A DNA stretch of 64,000 nucleotides from assembly GCF_019042655.1 (NCBI RefSeq), contig NZ_JAHPZO010000003.1, forward strand, positions 248,001 to 312,000. Reading direction: 5' to 3'. Position numbers and translations under genes: made by a program. Position 1 is the first letter of the stretch. Each line of letters begins with the position of its first letter. The DNA comes from Planococcus sp. CP5-4_YE. Its GTDB lineage: Bacteria; Bacillota; Bacilli; Bacillales_A; Planococcaceae. This document shows positions 38,239 through 47,960 of the stretch, piece by piece. The notes beneath the pieces were generated by a model. The model made no database searches. It was given only the letters and a program-made list of their open reading frames with translations, and was not told where the DNA came from.

Positions 38239-39987
38239 CTATGCTTTCGCGGAATAGTCGCGTTTGCGTGGCGGGATCAAGCCAGTGTCGACTTCTTCAT
38301 AATGGAAGATTGGCGCTTCATAACCATTGAACTTCGCCATAGTCGTCTTCAGGAATTCCTCATCATTACGTTCCGGGAATTCCGGTTTGTAATGAGCGCC
38401 GCGGCTTTCGTTGCGCTTTAATGCCCCGATGGTGATGACACGTGCTAAATGTAGCATATTTTTCAACTGGCGAGTAAACATTGCCCCTTGGTTGCTCCAA
38501 AGTTGCGTATCCGTCATGCTGATGTGGTTAAAGCGTTCAAGCAGTTCCTGGATTTTACGGTCTGTTTCTTCGAGGCGGTCATTATAGCGTACGACCGTCA
38601 CGTTGTCCGTCATCCATTCGCCAAGTTCCTTGTGCAGGACATAAGCATTTTCAGTTCCGTCAAGCGCCAAGATTTCATCCCATTTACGCTGCTCTTCAGC
38701 TTCGTGCTTGTCGTAAATGTCGTTTGGCAAGTCTTCTGCAAGAACTTCCAAGCCTTTGACATAGTCAAGAGCATTCGGCCCAGCAACCATTCCGCCGTAA
38801 ATAGCTGACAACAGTGAGTTGGCCCCGAGACGGTTTGCACCGTGCTGGGAATAATCACATTCGCCTGCTGCCAAGACGCCAGGGATATTCGTCATCTGAT
38901 GATCGTCGACCCATAGTCCGCCCATTGAATAATGAACAGCTGGGAAGATTTTCATCGGTACTTTGCGCGGATCGTCGCCTGTGAATTTCTCATAGATTTC
39001 GATGATGCCGCCCAATTTGATGTCGAGTTCTTTCGAATCTTTATGGGAAAGGTCCAAGTACACCATGTTCTCGCCGTTGATGCCGAGCTTTTGGTTAACG
39101 CACACGTCGAAGATTTCGCGTGTCGCGATGTCACGAGGAACCAAGTTTCCGTAAGCCGGATACTTTTCTTCTAGGAAGTACCAAGGCTTGCCATCTTTAT
39201 ATGTCCAAATCCGTCCGCCTTCACCGCGTGCAGATTCTGACATCAAGCGGAGCTTGTCGTCGCCAGGAATCGCTGTTGGGTGGATTTGAATGAATTCGCC
39301 GTTTGCATAATAAGCGCCTTGCTGATAAACGATCGAGGCAGCAGAACCTGTGTTGATGACGGAGTTTGTGGATTTTCCGAAGATAATCCCAGGTCCGCCA
39401 GTCGCCATGATGACAGCGTCTGACCGGAACGATTTGATCTCCATTGTCGTCAAGTTTTGTGCAGTGATCCCCTTAGATGCGCCTTCATCATCAATGACGA
39501 GACCAAGGAATTCCCAGCCTTCATATTTCGTGATCAAGCCGGCAACTTCATAGCGGCGGACTTGCTCATCCAGTGCGTATAGCAATTGCTGGCCCGTTGT
39601 TGCGCCTGCAAATGCCGTTCTATGGTGCATGGTGCCCCCGAAACGACGGAAGTCAAGAAGCCCTTCAGGCGTACGGTTGAACATGACGCCCATGCGGTCA
39701 AGCAGGCGGATGATGCCAGGTGCTGCATCGGCCATTGCTTTAACCGGCTTTTGGTTAGCTAGGAAGTCACCGCCGTAAACGGTGTCATCCAAGTGAATTG
39801 CTGGGGAATCCCCTTCACCTTTTGTATTCACCGCTCCGTTAATGCCGCCCTGTGCGCACACAGAGTGAGACCGTTTAACGGGAACGATGGAAAATAGATC
39901 GGCAGGTGCTCCTGCTTCGGCCACTTTGATTGCTGCCATAAGGCCAGCTAGGCCCCCACCGACGATAGAAATTTTGCCTTTCGCCAT
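38239..39987 (-). CDS. sdhA: Succinate dehydrogenase flavoprotein subunit
   Basis: A 582-residue FAD protein starting MAKGKISIVGGGLAGLMAAI at 39987. GAGGAG lies 11 bases before this ATG, and the GTG at 39999 sits in that site. The FAD-linking histidine is in KRSHSVCAQGGINGAVNTKG. The catalytic region includes MHHRTAFAGATTGQ and the substrate-binding FIQIHPTAIPGDDKLRLMSE. It belongs to the menaquinone-linked Bacillus-type complex by its SdhC partner. Confidence 0.97.
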   Translation of the reverse strand: MAKGKISIVGGGLAGLMAAIKVAEAGAPADLFSIVPVKRSHSVCAQGGINGAVNTKGEGDSPAIHLDDTVYGGDFLANQKPVKAMADAAPGIIRLLDRMGVMFNRTPEGLLDFRRFGGTMHHRTAFAGATTGQQLLYALDEQVRRYEVAGLITKYEGWEFLGLVIDDEGASKGITAQNLTTMEIKSFRSDAVIMATGGPGIIFGKSTNSVINTGSAASIVYQQGAYYANGEFIQIHPTAIPGDDKLRLMSESARGEGGRIWTYKDGKPWYFLEEKYPAYGNLVPRDIATREIFDVCVNQKLGINGENMVYLDLSHKDSKELDIKLGGIIEIYEKFTGDDPRKVPMKIFPAVHYSMGGLWVDDHQMTNIPGVLAAGECDYSQHGANRLGANSLLSAIYGGMVAGPNALDYVKGLEVLAEDLPNDIYDKHEAEEQRKWDEILALDGTENAYVLHKELGEWMTDNVTVVRYNDRLEETDRKIQELLERFNHISMTDTQLWSNQGAMFTRQLKNMLHLARVITIGALKRNESRGAHYKPEFPERNDEEFLKTTMAKFNGYEAPIFHYEEVDTGLIPPRKRDYSAKA

Positions 39988-40032
39988 TGTAGTGTTCACT
40001 CCTCTTTTAATTCACCAATGTTTGGGACATCC

Positions 40033-40644
40033 TTAAACGAATGCAAACAATGCTCTGATACCAATGATCGATAATACAATAAAGACTAGAAGTGTGAAGT
40101 AAGTTGAGTAGCGCTGTGCTTTCTCGGAAACCGTGATTCCCCACGTTACAAAGAAAGACCACAATCCGTTCGCGAAATGGAACGTTGCGGACAAGACACC
40201 TACTACGTAGAACGCGAACATAAGCGGATTCGACAGGATGTTTTCCATCATGTTGAAATCTGCTTCTCCCGCTCCAATCGCCACTTGGAATCTTGTCTCA
40301 AACACGTGCCATGCGATAAAGACCACTAGGAAAACTCCGGTATAGCGCTGTGCAACAAATAACATGTTGCGCATGTAGCTGTAATGCCCCGGATTGTTTT
40401 TCGCCGTGAACGCTATGTATAATCCGTAGAAAGCATGATACATGAGCGGCAAGTAAATGACGAAAATCTCCAAGAAAATAACGAATGGAAGATTTGCCAT
40501 GAAGTGGGCAGCTTGGTTAAACGCTTCCACGCCTTGCGTAGCGAAATGGTTGACGATCAAATGCTGCGTCAAGAACAAACCGATTGGAATGACCCCGAGT
40601 AAAGAGTGCAGCCTGCGCAGTAAAAATTCACGATTGTTATTCAA
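40033..40644 (-). CDS. sdhC: Succinate dehydrogenase cytochrome b558 subunit
   Basis: A 203-residue membrane anchor with five hydrophobic helices and histidines for two haems (LHSLLGVIPIGLFLTQHLIVNH; MYHAFYGLYIAF; IAWHVFETRF; FHFANGLWSF). I assign a TTG start at 40644 (NNNREFLLRRLHSLL), because AGGGGGG lies 8 bases upstream and the result is close to the 202 residues of the B. subtilis protein. The longer ATG frame at 40668 reads through the ribosome site. It is first in sdhCAB. Confidence 0.95.
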   Translation of the reverse strand: MNNNREFLLRRLHSLLGVIPIGLFLTQHLIVNHFATQGVEAFNQAAHFMANLPFVIFLEIFVIYLPLMYHAFYGLYIAFTAKNNPGHYSYMRNMLFVAQRYTGVFLVVFIAWHVFETRFQVAIGAGEADFNMMENILSNPLMFAFYVVGVLSATFHFANGLWSFFVTWGITVSEKAQRYSTYFTLLVFIVLSIIGIRALFAFV

Positions 40645-40751
40645 AAATTTTACCCCCCTCAAAAACATTAGTTGGCAGCGCGAAACTTTCCTATATCAGG
40701 AAAATATCTTCGCGTTGCTGTAAGCATCATGTACAAGAATATGACATTTTT

Positions 40752-40780
40752 ATTGTACTCCCCCCCTCTAGGAGCGTCAA
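40752..40780 (-). promoter_or_regulatory. sdhCAB sigma-A promoter
   Basis: On the minus strand, TTGACG (40775-40780), 17 bases and TACAAT (40752-40757). This leaves a ~100-base leader before sdhC. Confidence 0.82.
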
Positions 40781-40995
40781 GGCAAGTAAGCCTTTTTGAG
40801 CGCCCCCAGTCTAGGGTCTGGGAAGGTTTTTTTGGATATTAAATAGGAAAGAATTCATGAAAAGCTATATTTTTATTTCAAAACAGGCGGGATATAGGCA
40901 TCCGTTTCAAGGTTTTATAAGCTAACATAGGACCGCTATGCGGCCATTTTAAATTTGAACAAAATGTGAATTTTTACACAAACTTTCGAGAACGT
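40781..40995. other. Spacer between sdh promoter and lysC terminator
   Basis: No gene is seen. It holds a short plus-strand hairpin CCCAG/CTGGG followed by seven T (40805-40837), without an obvious gene to terminate. A TGTGAATTTTTACACA dyad is present at 40965-40980, near the Rex/FNR-type pattern. Confidence 0.5.
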
Positions 40996-41023
40996 AAAAA
41001 AGCCCAGCTTGGCTGGGTCTTTT
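40996..41023 (-). terminator. Terminator after lysC
   Basis: GCCCAGC/GCTGGGT stem with a 3-base loop and TTTTTT on the minus strand starts 3 bases after the lysC stop. Confidence 0.9.
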
Positions 41024-41025
41024 CC

Positions 41026-42252
41026 TTATCTGACAGACGCTGGCGTCAGTGCGTATGCATCGTGGAGCGCATTTGCTGAACGTTCCATTTCACTCGCAGG
41101 CACGACAACAGATACTTTGATTTCAGAAGTGCTGACCATTTTCACTGGCACATCTTGCGCACGCAGAGTATCGAACATTTTCGCTGCAACACCCGGATTC
41201 GACACCATGCCGGATCCAACGATCGATACTTTCGCCAAGCCGGTTTCGATGTCGATGGTGTTATAGCCGATTTGCTCATGTGCTTCTGACAGCACCCGCT
41301 GCGCTTCAGCCAGGCTTTCCTCTTTTATCGAGAACGAAACAGATGGCGGAAACTCCTCACTGATGCTTTGCACGATGATGTCCACATCGATCAAATGATC
41401 CGCCAAGCTCGTAAAGATATTGGCAAGCGATCCGTTAAATGGTTTAGTGTAGCTGACAGTGATGCGGGCGATGTCTTTTTCAAATGCCACACCCCGCACG
41501 ATAAGATTTTTTTCCACAGTGATCACCTCTTGTATGATAGTCCCCGGTTCGTTCGAGTAGCTGGCCCGTACAGAAAGGGGCACTTGATTGTTCTTAGCGA
41601 ATTCCACGGCCCGCGGATGAAGGACTGCCGCCCCGAGATTAGCCAGTTCGAGCATTTCGTCGTATGAAATCTGTTCAAGTTTGCGGGCGCCTGTGACATA
41701 ACGGGGATCGGATGTATAAACTCCGTCAACATCCGTATAAATCTCGCATTTTTCAGCGCTTAAAGCAGCCGCCAGCGCCACAGCGGTCGTATCGGATCCG
41801 CCGCGGCCAAGCGTCGTGATGTTGCCGCTCTTATCGACCCCTTGGAAGCCTGCAACCACGCAGAACAAGCCGAGGTCAAGCGCTTCTTCCAAACGCTGTG
41901 TGTGGATGGTTTCGATGCGCGCATTGCGCGGGACCGATTCCGTTTCGATTCCTGCCTGCCACCCGGTGAAGCTTAATGCATCATGGCCAAGTTTTTTGAA
42001 CGCCATCGCCAACAGCGAAATCGTCACTTGTTCCCCTGTCGCGAGCAGCATATCCATTTCGCGCTTTGGCGGCTCAGCCGAAATCTCTCCGGCCAGGCCG
42101 AGCAGCGTGTCTGTCGTTTTACCCATTGCTGAAACAACGATGACGACGCGTTTGCCTTGTTGTTTTTCCCGGATGGCGCGTTTTGCCACGCCTAGGATTT
42201 TTTCCGGAGACGCTACGGACGTCCCCCCGAATTTCATTACGATTGTTGTCAT
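41026..42252 (-). CDS. lysC: Lysine-sensitive aspartokinase (aspartokinase II)
   Basis: Phosphorylates aspartate, the first step to lysine, threonine and methionine. 408 residues from MTTIVMKFGGTSVASPEKI at 42252, the same length as B. subtilis LysC, with GGAG just upstream. The kinase core has KFGGTSV and GRGGSDTTAVALAAAL, and two C-terminal ACT domains follow (from about 265). It is governed by a lysine riboswitch, so lysine represses both expression and, by family precedent, activity. It is monocistronic with its own terminator. Confidence 0.96.
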   Translation of the reverse strand: MTTIVMKFGGTSVASPEKILGVAKRAIREKQQGKRVVIVVSAMGKTTDTLLGLAGEISAEPPKREMDMLLATGEQVTISLLAMAFKKLGHDALSFTGWQAGIETESVPRNARIETIHTQRLEEALDLGLFCVVAGFQGVDKSGNITTLGRGGSDTTAVALAAALSAEKCEIYTDVDGVYTSDPRYVTGARKLEQISYDEMLELANLGAAVLHPRAVEFAKNNQVPLSVRASYSNEPGTIIQEVITVEKNLIVRGVAFEKDIARITVSYTKPFNGSLANIFTSLADHLIDVDIIVQSISEEFPPSVSFSIKEESLAEAQRVLSEAHEQIGYNTIDIETGLAKVSIVGSGMVSNPGVAAKMFDTLRAQDVPVKMVSTSEIKVSVVVPASEMERSANALHDAYALTPASVR

Positions 42253-42290
42253 TCTCTCCACTCCCACTTAAAGTAAGTGGCCCTCAATAA

Positions 42291-42520
42291 AAAAGAGGCA
42301 ACTCGCCGATTGCCCGGCAAGCTACCTCTCTTCTCATGTACGATTTCAAACGTCCATGGATAGCCCTCCAGAGTTGAACTCTGACAGCCCTGCATCTTTT
42401 AAATGCAGGACCAGCATACGCGCAAGCAGTGCGTGTAAACTTCGGCGGGCGTCCCTTTCGGCATCCTTCACAGATTCTGCAAATCTCGGAATGCTTACTA
42501 TTGACGTCCGCTCCTCTATC
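42291..42520 (-). promoter_or_regulatory. Lysine riboswitch (L box) upstream of lysC
   Basis: The aptamer runs from GATAGAGG (42520) to CTATC (42359), which close helix P1. Conserved L-box elements are seen in order on the minus strand: GGAGCGGACGTCAATAGTAA, GAAAGGGACGCCCGCCGAAG, CTGGTCCTGCA and GGGCTGTCAGAG. The expression platform is a terminator, AGAGGTAGCT...AGTTGCCTCT with six T (42291-42329). Lysine binding should favour the terminator and shut off lysC. Confidence 0.95.
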
Positions 42521-42567
42521 ATCACTTTTTACAAGTGATTCAATTGTGTTTTTACAATACCACGAAG

Positions 42568-44361
42568 TTATTCCTGTTGCAACGGCTGTTCCTTGAAATG
42601 CCGCTCGATTTCCACGGCCAGTTTCTCGGGAATGCCGGCCTGCTGGATTTCGCCGGCGTTTGCTTCCTTGATTTTCCGCACAGAGCCGAAATGCTTGAGC
42701 AATTGCTGCTTGCGTTTCGGGCCGACGCCTTGCAAGCCGTCGAGCGCGGATTGAATCGAATTCTTGCCGCGCAATTGGCGGTGGAAGGTGATGACAAAAC
42801 GGTGGACTTCATCTTGAATGCGCTGCAATAAATAAAACGCTTCACTCGTGCGTTTGAGTTCCACCATTTCGACCGGGTTTCCATACAACAGCTGGGACGT
42901 TTGGTGCTTGGCATCTTTTGCAAGCCCTGCGATTGGGATATCGAGGCCAAGTTCGTCTTCAACGATTTCGCGCGCCGATTCGATCTGGCCTTTGCCTCCG
43001 TCAATGATGATCAAGTCAGGCAAGGGCAAGCCGTCCTTCAGCACGCGGCTATAGCGTCTGCGGACCACTTCACGCATCGCCGCATAATCATCGGGCTTCT
43101 GCGCAGAGCGGGTTTTGTATTTCCGGTAATCTTTTTTCGACGGTTTGCCGTCAATGAAGACGACCATTGCGGACACGGCATCTGCCCCTTGGATATGGGA
43201 GTTATCGAATGCTTCGATGCGCAGCGGCGTGTGGATATTCATCGCCTCGCCAAGTTCATTGCAGGCACCGACTGTCCGCTCTTCTTGACGCTCGAGCAGC
43301 TGGAATTTTTCCTTAATGGCAATTTCAGCATTTTTTTGCGCGAGTTGTACCAAATCTTTTTTCTTTCCGCGCTGTGGGACGAGCACTTTCGCACCAAGCC
43401 ATTCTTTTAGGAATTCCTCATCTTCCGCTTCTTGCAACAAGATTTCATTTGGCTTAATATGATCCGGTTTTTCATAAAACTGGCCAAGGAAAGTCAAAAA
43501 TTCCTCGTCCGGGTCTCGGTATAAGGGGAACATCGAAACTTCACGTTCGATCAGCTTTCCTTGTCGCACGAAGAAAACCTGTATGCATATCCAGCCTTTA
43601 TCGACCGCGTAAGCGAAAACGTCGCGGTTGGTGAAATCGTTCATGGCCATTTTCTGTTTTTCCATGACCGATTCGATATGGCTGATCTGGTCGCGATATT
43701 CTTTTGCCCGTTCGAACTCCAAGTTCTCAGCCGCCTCGCTCATCTTCTCGGTCAAATCCTGCTTCACTTCGCGGAAGCCGCCGTTCAGGAATCGGCTGAT
43801 GCCATCGATCATTTCCTTATACGTGTCTTTCTCCACTGGCTTGACACAAGGCGCCAGGCATTGCCCAAGGTGGTAATAGAGGCAGACTCGGTCCGGCATT
43901 GTGTGGCATTTGCGGAGCGGATACAAACGGTCCAGCAGCTTTTTCGTTTCGCTTGCCGCATAGGCGTTCGGATAGGGCCCGAAATACTTCCCTTTGTCTT
44001 TTTTGACTTGACGGGTAATGACCAGTTTCGGATGCCGCTCGCCCGTAATTTTCAAATACGGATAGGTCTTATTGTCTTTCAACCGGATATTGTATTTCGG
44101 ATCATGCTTTTTGATCAAGGTCAATTCGAGAATCAAGGCTTCTTTATCGGATGACGTAACGATGTATTCAAAGTCCTCGATCTCGTTGACGAGGCGCTGC
44201 GTTTTTGTATCGTGGCTGCCCGTAAAATAAGAACGCACCCGATTTTTCAGCACTTTCGCCTTGCCAACGTAGATGATGGTCCCTTGACGGTCTTTCATCA
44301 AATAGCAGCCGGGTTGGTCCGGCAATACTGCCAACTTATGTTGAATCATCTCATTTTTCAT
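42568..44361 (-). CDS. uvrC: UvrABC excinuclease subunit C
   Basis: The dual-incision nuclease of nucleotide excision repair, 597 residues. The GIY-YIG domain starts [20 protein letters not shown] (about 14-33). The UVR motif lies near 205-230 ([20 protein letters not shown]), the RNase-H-like nuclease region contains [20 protein letters not shown], and tandem helix-hairpin-helix motifs are at the end ([20 protein letters not shown]). It lies downstream of trxA and its terminator, as in B. subtilis. No LexA box was noticed. Confidence 0.97.
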   Translation of the reverse strand: MKNEMIQHKLAVLPDQPGCYLMKDRQGTIIYVGKAKVLKNRVRSYFTGSHDTKTQRLVNEIEDFEYIVTSSDKEALILELTLIKKHDPKYNIRLKDNKTYPYLKITGERHPKLVITRQVKKDKGKYFGPYPNAYAASETKKLLDRLYPLRKCHTMPDRVCLYYHLGQCLAPCVKPVEKDTYKEMIDGISRFLNGGFREVKQDLTEKMSEAAENLEFERAKEYRDQISHIESVMEKQKMAMNDFTNRDVFAYAVDKGWICIQVFFVRQGKLIEREVSMFPLYRDPDEEFLTFLGQFYEKPDHIKPNEILLQEAEDEEFLKEWLGAKVLVPQRGKKKDLVQLAQKNAEIAIKEKFQLLERQEERTVGACNELGEAMNIHTPLRIEAFDNSHIQGADAVSAMVVFIDGKPSKKDYRKYKTRSAQKPDDYAAMREVVRRRYSRVLKDGLPLPDLIIIDGGKGQIESAREIVEDELGLDIPIAGLAKDAKHQTSQLLYGNPVEMVELKRTSEAFYLLQRIQDEVHRFVITFHRQLRGKNSIQSALDGLQGVGPKRKQQLLKHFGSVRKIKEANAGEIQQAGIPEKLAVEIERHFKEQPLQQE

Positions 44362-44378
44362 CTTCTCACCCTATTTAA

Positions 44379-44410
44379 AAAACCGGGTTCCACGAATGGG
44401 ACCCGGTTTT
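44379..44410 (-). terminator. Terminator after trxA
   Basis: AAACCGGGT...ACCCGGTTTT stem with an inner CC/GG pair and six T on the minus strand lies 4 bases after the trxA stop. Confidence 0.92.
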
Positions 44411-44414
44411 GGAA

Positions 44415-44729
44415 TTATGCGTGTTTTTCAACCAATTCAGCCAAAGCTTCTTTAGGACGGAAGCCGACGACTTTATCGACTGTTTCGCCATTTTTCATCA
44501 AAAGAAGTGTCGGGATGGACATGATGCCGTATTCGCTAGCTGTCTGCTGGTTTTCATCAACATCCAATTTCACGATTTTCACTTTATCGTCCATATCTGC
44601 ATCGAGTTCTTCAAGAACTGGAGCGATCATTTTACAAGGCCCGCACCATGCTGCCCAAAAGTCTACCAATACGAGTCCTTCTGAAACTTCCTGTTTGAAA
44701 TTCTGATCTGTTCCTTTAACGATTGCCAT
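44415..44729 (-). CDS. trxA: Thioredoxin
   Basis: A 104-residue thiol-disulphide oxidoreductase. The active site is W28-C-G-P-C32 in [19 protein letters not shown], and the cis-proline loop is [12 protein letters not shown]. The ribosome site AAGGAGG is strong. An extended -10 promoter (TGCTATAAT) lies 40 bases before the ATG. It is the usual single housekeeping thioredoxin of Bacillales, placed next to etfA and uvrC. Confidence 0.97.
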   Translation of the reverse strand: MAIVKGTDQNFKQEVSEGLVLVDFWAAWCGPCKMIAPVLEELDADMDDKVKIVKLDVDENQQTASEYGIMSIPTLLLMKNGETVDKVVGFRPKEALAELVEKHA

Positions 44730-44768
44730 GTATAATTCCTCCTTAAGTGATAACCAAACTATATTTCG

Positions 44769-44777
44769 ATTATAGCA
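44769..44777 (-). promoter_or_regulatory. trxA extended -10 promoter
   Basis: TGCTATAAT on the minus strand. No strong -35 box was found 16-18 bases upstream, consistent with an extended -10 type. Confidence 0.6.
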
Positions 44778-44994
44778 GACGTGATTTACGCTAGCTATTT
44801 ATTTGCCTAGCCCTTCCATACCCGGCTGTTGTTGGCGTTAAACTGCCTGGGGTTGAAGCAGTCAATGTATTTAAAGTCTAGGAAATTCTGCTACAGGGGC
44901 ACGCTTTACAGCTCAAATTTTAGATTCCTAGTTATTTACTGCTAACATACTCATTAACGATTTCTTTTAAACAGCAACATAGGAGCCTTCATTC

Positions 44995-45234
44995 TCAAAA
45001 GCTTTCTACTGTGTACTTTGCAAAAAGTACTAAAAGGATAAATGAGGCAAGGAGCGATAAATAAGCCGTCGACTTGTTGCCTTCTTTAATATCCGCAATA
45101 CCACTGAGTAGGAACGATGCTGCTAATAGGCCATAAATGACATTATATAAAATCATTATGTCCGCATTGAATAGATCCCAGATAATAAGCACTAAGGCAA
45201 TAAAAGATAAGATTCCGCTTATTACTTTTAACAT
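44995..45234 (-). CDS. Small membrane protein, possibly DUF3953 type
   Basis: A 79-residue protein with three hydrophobic helices (about 3-20, 25-45, 56-75). The start MLKVISGILSFIALVLIIWD at 45234 follows a run of G and AGGA; a longer frame to 45324 crosses this site. The layout resembles the small DUF3953 proteins of Bacillales (YczI type), but I am not certain. It is more AT-rich than neighbours and absent from this position in B. subtilis. It sits between trxA and etfA. Confidence 0.6.
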   Translation of the reverse strand: MLKVISGILSFIALVLIIWDLFNADIMILYNVIYGLLAASFLLSGIADIKEGNKSTAYLSLLASFILLVLFAKYTVESF

Positions 45235-45332
45235 TTCCTCCCCCCCTTCTTTTACATATCCGTTAGAAAAAGTTAGACGAACCCGGAAACCTTGATCAAC
45301 ATACTGTATCATGTCTTTCATCATTAAAAAAC

Positions 45333-45351
45333 AACCCGCATAAATGCGGGC
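45333..45351 (-). terminator. Terminator after etfA
   Basis: CCCGCA/TGCGGG with a TAAA loop, followed by TGTTTTTTA on the minus strand, lies 8 bases after the etfA stop. Confidence 0.85.
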
Positions 45352-45359
45352 TGCCGTGA

Positions 45360-46328
45360 TTACATAACTTTCTTGAATTCTTCTGTGAGCAATGGGATGA
45401 CGTCGAATAGGTCGCCGACGATTCCGTAGTCTGCCACTTTGAAGATGTTCGCTTCCGGGTCTTTGTTGATCGCGACGATGACTTTGGAGTTGGACATCCC
45501 TGCCATGTGCTGGATAGCGCCGGAAATTCCTGCTGCGATGTAGAGATCAGGTGTAACGACTTTCCCTGTCTGTCCGATCTGCAAGGAATAATCGCAGTAA
45601 TCCGCGTCACATGCACCACGGGATGCTCCGACTGCGCCTCCGAGAAGGTCAGCCAGTTCTTGCAATGGCTCGAAGCCGTCTTTGCTCTTGACGCCGCGTC
45701 CGCCGGCGATGATGACTTTCGCTTCGGAAAGGTCGACGCCTTCTGCGGATTTGCGGACAACGTTTTTGATGATCGTGCGCAAGTTGGTGATATCTACTGA
45801 CAAGCTCGATACATCGCCAGAACGCTCTTCGCGCTCAAGCGACGCAATGTTGTTCGGACGTACCGTTATGAAGACAACGCCGTCTTCTTTCAGCTTCACT
45901 TTTTCAAATGCTTTACCAGAATAGATTGGGCGGATGAAAACTGCGTCATCGCCTTCGCCTTCGATGTCCGTGACATCGGAAATCAAACCGGTTTGCAATT
46001 TCGATGCGATTTTTGGCGACAAGTCCTTGCCGACCGCAGTATGGCCGAAGACGATTGCTTCAGGCTGTTCCTGGTCAACAACCGCCATGAACGCCTGGCC
46101 GTAACCGTCAGATGTATAAGATTTCAAGTGTGGGTGCTCAACCGTGATGACGCGGTCAGCTCCGTAAGCTACCAATTCGTTTCCGAACTCGCTCACTGCT
46201 TCCCCTAGCAAGACAGCAACAACTTCCCCGCCGCCTGAAATTTTCTTGGCTGCGGCAATTGCTTCAAATGATACGTTGCGCAAAGCGCCTTCACGCGTTT
46301 CGCCCAATACTAATACTTTTTTCGACAT
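45360..46328 (-). CDS. etfA: Electron transfer flavoprotein alpha subunit
   Basis: A 322-residue subunit that, with EtfB, carries electrons from acyl-CoA dehydrogenases. The C-terminal FAD domain shows GGRGVKSKDGFEPL, GASRGACDADYCDYSLQIGQ, GKVVTPDLYIAAGISGAIQH and the end signature AINKDPEANIFKVADYGIVGD. It is last in the fadR-fadB-etfB-etfA transcript. Confidence 0.96.
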   Translation of the reverse strand: MSKKVLVLGETREGALRNVSFEAIAAAKKISGGGEVVAVLLGEAVSEFGNELVAYGADRVITVEHPHLKSYTSDGYGQAFMAVVDQEQPEAIVFGHTAVGKDLSPKIASKLQTGLISDVTDIEGEGDDAVFIRPIYSGKAFEKVKLKEDGVVFITVRPNNIASLEREERSGDVSSLSVDITNLRTIIKNVVRKSAEGVDLSEAKVIIAGGRGVKSKDGFEPLQELADLLGGAVGASRGACDADYCDYSLQIGQTGKVVTPDLYIAAGISGAIQHMAGMSNSKVIVAINKDPEANIFKVADYGIVGDLFDVIPLLTEEFKKVM

Positions 46329-46375
46329 AGTCCGTTAACCCCCTAAGTAGATGTGAAAATGAATGTGGCGTACGT

Positions 46376-47149
46376 TTATATAACTTTCGCTTCAGAGCGA
46401 AGCAAGCTGACCAGTTCAGAAACTTGGCTTGGAATTTCGCCTTCCAAAATGCGGCCGGCTTGTTTTTTCGGCGGCAAGTAAACTTCGATTGTTTCCGTTT
46501 TCGCTTCTACATCATCTTCTTCAATGTCCAGATCATCGAGCTCAAGCTCTTCAAGCGGCTTTTTCTTCGCTTTCATGATTCCTGGTAGAGATGGATAGCG
46601 CGGCTCGTTTAAGCCTTGTTGGGCTGTGACCAATAGAGGCAATGAAGTTTCAAGCTCTTCTGCATCCCCTTCGATGTCACGGACGATTTTCACTGTTTCG
46701 CCTTCGATTTCAAGGCTTGTGATTGTCGTTACGTAGTTGATATCAAGCAAATCAGCTACGCGTGGGCCGACTTGTCCGGATCCGCCGTCGATCGCTACGT
46801 TACCTGCTAGGATCAAGTCCGCTTCTTTGTCTTTTAAGTACTCTGCCAGTATGTAAGCTGCCGTAAACTGGTCCATTTCCTCGACATCATCTTCTGTATT
46901 GATCAAGACCGCTTTGTCAGCGCCCATTGCAAGTGCTGTGCGCAATTGCTTTTCAGCTTCTTCGTCGCCGATTGTGACTACTGTCACTTCGCCGCCGTGA
47001 GCGTCGCGGACCGTGATGGCCTCTTCGATCGCATACTCGTCATATGGGTTAATGATGAATTCAGCACCATCTTCTTGAATCTGGCCACCGGAGACAACCA
47101 GCTTTTCTTCTGTGTCAAACGTACGTTTTACCAATACATAAATGTTCAT
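46376..47149 (-). CDS. etfB: Electron transfer flavoprotein beta subunit
   Basis: A 257-residue partner of EtfA with an AMP-binding fold. Conserved parts are NPYDEYAIEEAITVRDAHGG, LRTALAMGADKAVLI, LILAGNVAIDGGSGQVGPRVADLL and the recognition-loop region LNEPRYPSLPGIMKAKKKPL. It lies between the enoyl-CoA hydratase gene and etfA with short gaps. Confidence 0.96.
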   Translation of the reverse strand: MNIYVLVKRTFDTEEKLVVSGGQIQEDGAEFIINPYDEYAIEEAITVRDAHGGEVTVVTIGDEEAEKQLRTALAMGADKAVLINTEDDVEEMDQFTAAYILAEYLKDKEADLILAGNVAIDGGSGQVGPRVADLLDINYVTTITSLEIEGETVKIVRDIEGDAEELETSLPLLVTAQQGLNEPRYPSLPGIMKAKKKPLEELELDDLDIEEDDVEAKTETIEVYLPPKKQAGRILEGEIPSQVSELVSLLRSEAKVI

Positions 47150-47169
47150 GAACGTAAACCTCCCAAGTA

Positions 47170-47943
47170 TTATTTCCCTTTAAATTGTGCTTCGCGTTTT
47201 TCCAGGAAAGCGCTAATGCCTTCCTTCGCGTCTTCCGATACGAAGACCGTACCGAACGAATCTGCTTCTGCTTTGACCCCTTCTTCAAATGCCCCGCGCT
47301 TCGAATACTGAAGCATGTCGATGGCCGCCTTGACGGATACCGGGCTCTTTTTCGCAATTTTCTTCGCAATTGAAAGCGTTTGCGGAAGAAGGTCTTCTTC
47401 GCCGTAAGAACGATTGGCAAGACCGAGCTGCACTGCTTCTTCGCCTGTAATCGGATCACTCGTCAAGAGCATTTCAGCGGCCTTGGCCACCCCGACATAA
47501 CGCGGCAAGCGCTGTGTTCCAGCAAACCCTGGAATTAAACCCAATTGCAGTTCCGGCAATCCCAGTTTAGCATTTCCTGTGACAAAACGCATATGGCAAC
47601 TCATGGCGAGCTCCAAACCTCCGCCAAGTGCGGCGCCATGTATCGCGGCAATGACTGGCTTATGGAATGTTTCCACGCGTTCAAAAACAGCTTGCCCGCT
47701 TGCCGACAGTTTCGAGAATTCTTCCCCTGAGGACACTTCCGTAAACTCTTTGATGTCGGCTCCTGCCGAGAAGAAACGCCCTTCCCCGTGCAAGACAATT
47801 GCGCGGACATCCGAGTCGTTTTTCACTTCATCCAGAAGTGCATCGACTTCCAAAATCAGCGCGCGAGACAATGCATTTGCCGGCGGCCGGTTGATCGTTG
47901 CGATCGCAACCCCGTCTTCTTTTTTCCAGCTGATAAATTCCAC
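47170..47943 (-). CDS. fadB: Enoyl-CoA hydratase (FadB/YsiB-like)
   Basis: A 257-residue crotonase-fold hydratase of beta-oxidation. The CoA-binding and oxyanion segments are [28 protein letters not shown] and [20 protein letters not shown]. The first catalytic glutamate is in [20 protein letters not shown]. The equivalent of the second catalytic glutamate is in the same region. It follows fadR by 17 bases and precedes etfB, as in B. subtilis (ysiB). Confidence 0.94.
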   Translation of the reverse strand: MEFISWKKEDGVAIATINRPPANALSRALILEVDALLDEVKNDSDVRAIVLHGEGRFFSAGADIKEFTEVSSGEEFSKLSASGQAVFERVETFHKPVIAAIHGAALGGGLELAMSCHMRFVTGNAKLGLPELQLGLIPGFAGTQRLPRYVGVAKAAEMLLTSDPITGEEAVQLGLANRSYGEEDLLPQTLSIAKKIAKKSPVSVKAAIDMLQYSKRGAFEEGVKAEADSFGTVFVSEDAKEGISAFLEKREAQFKGK

Positions 47944-47960
47944 CTGCTCATCCCCTCCCT

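Noticed and set aside
40805..40837. Plus-strand hairpin with seven T upstream of the sdh promoter
   Set aside because: Only five paired bases and no plus-strand gene ahead of it; could be chance or part of an antisense transcript, not enough to call.
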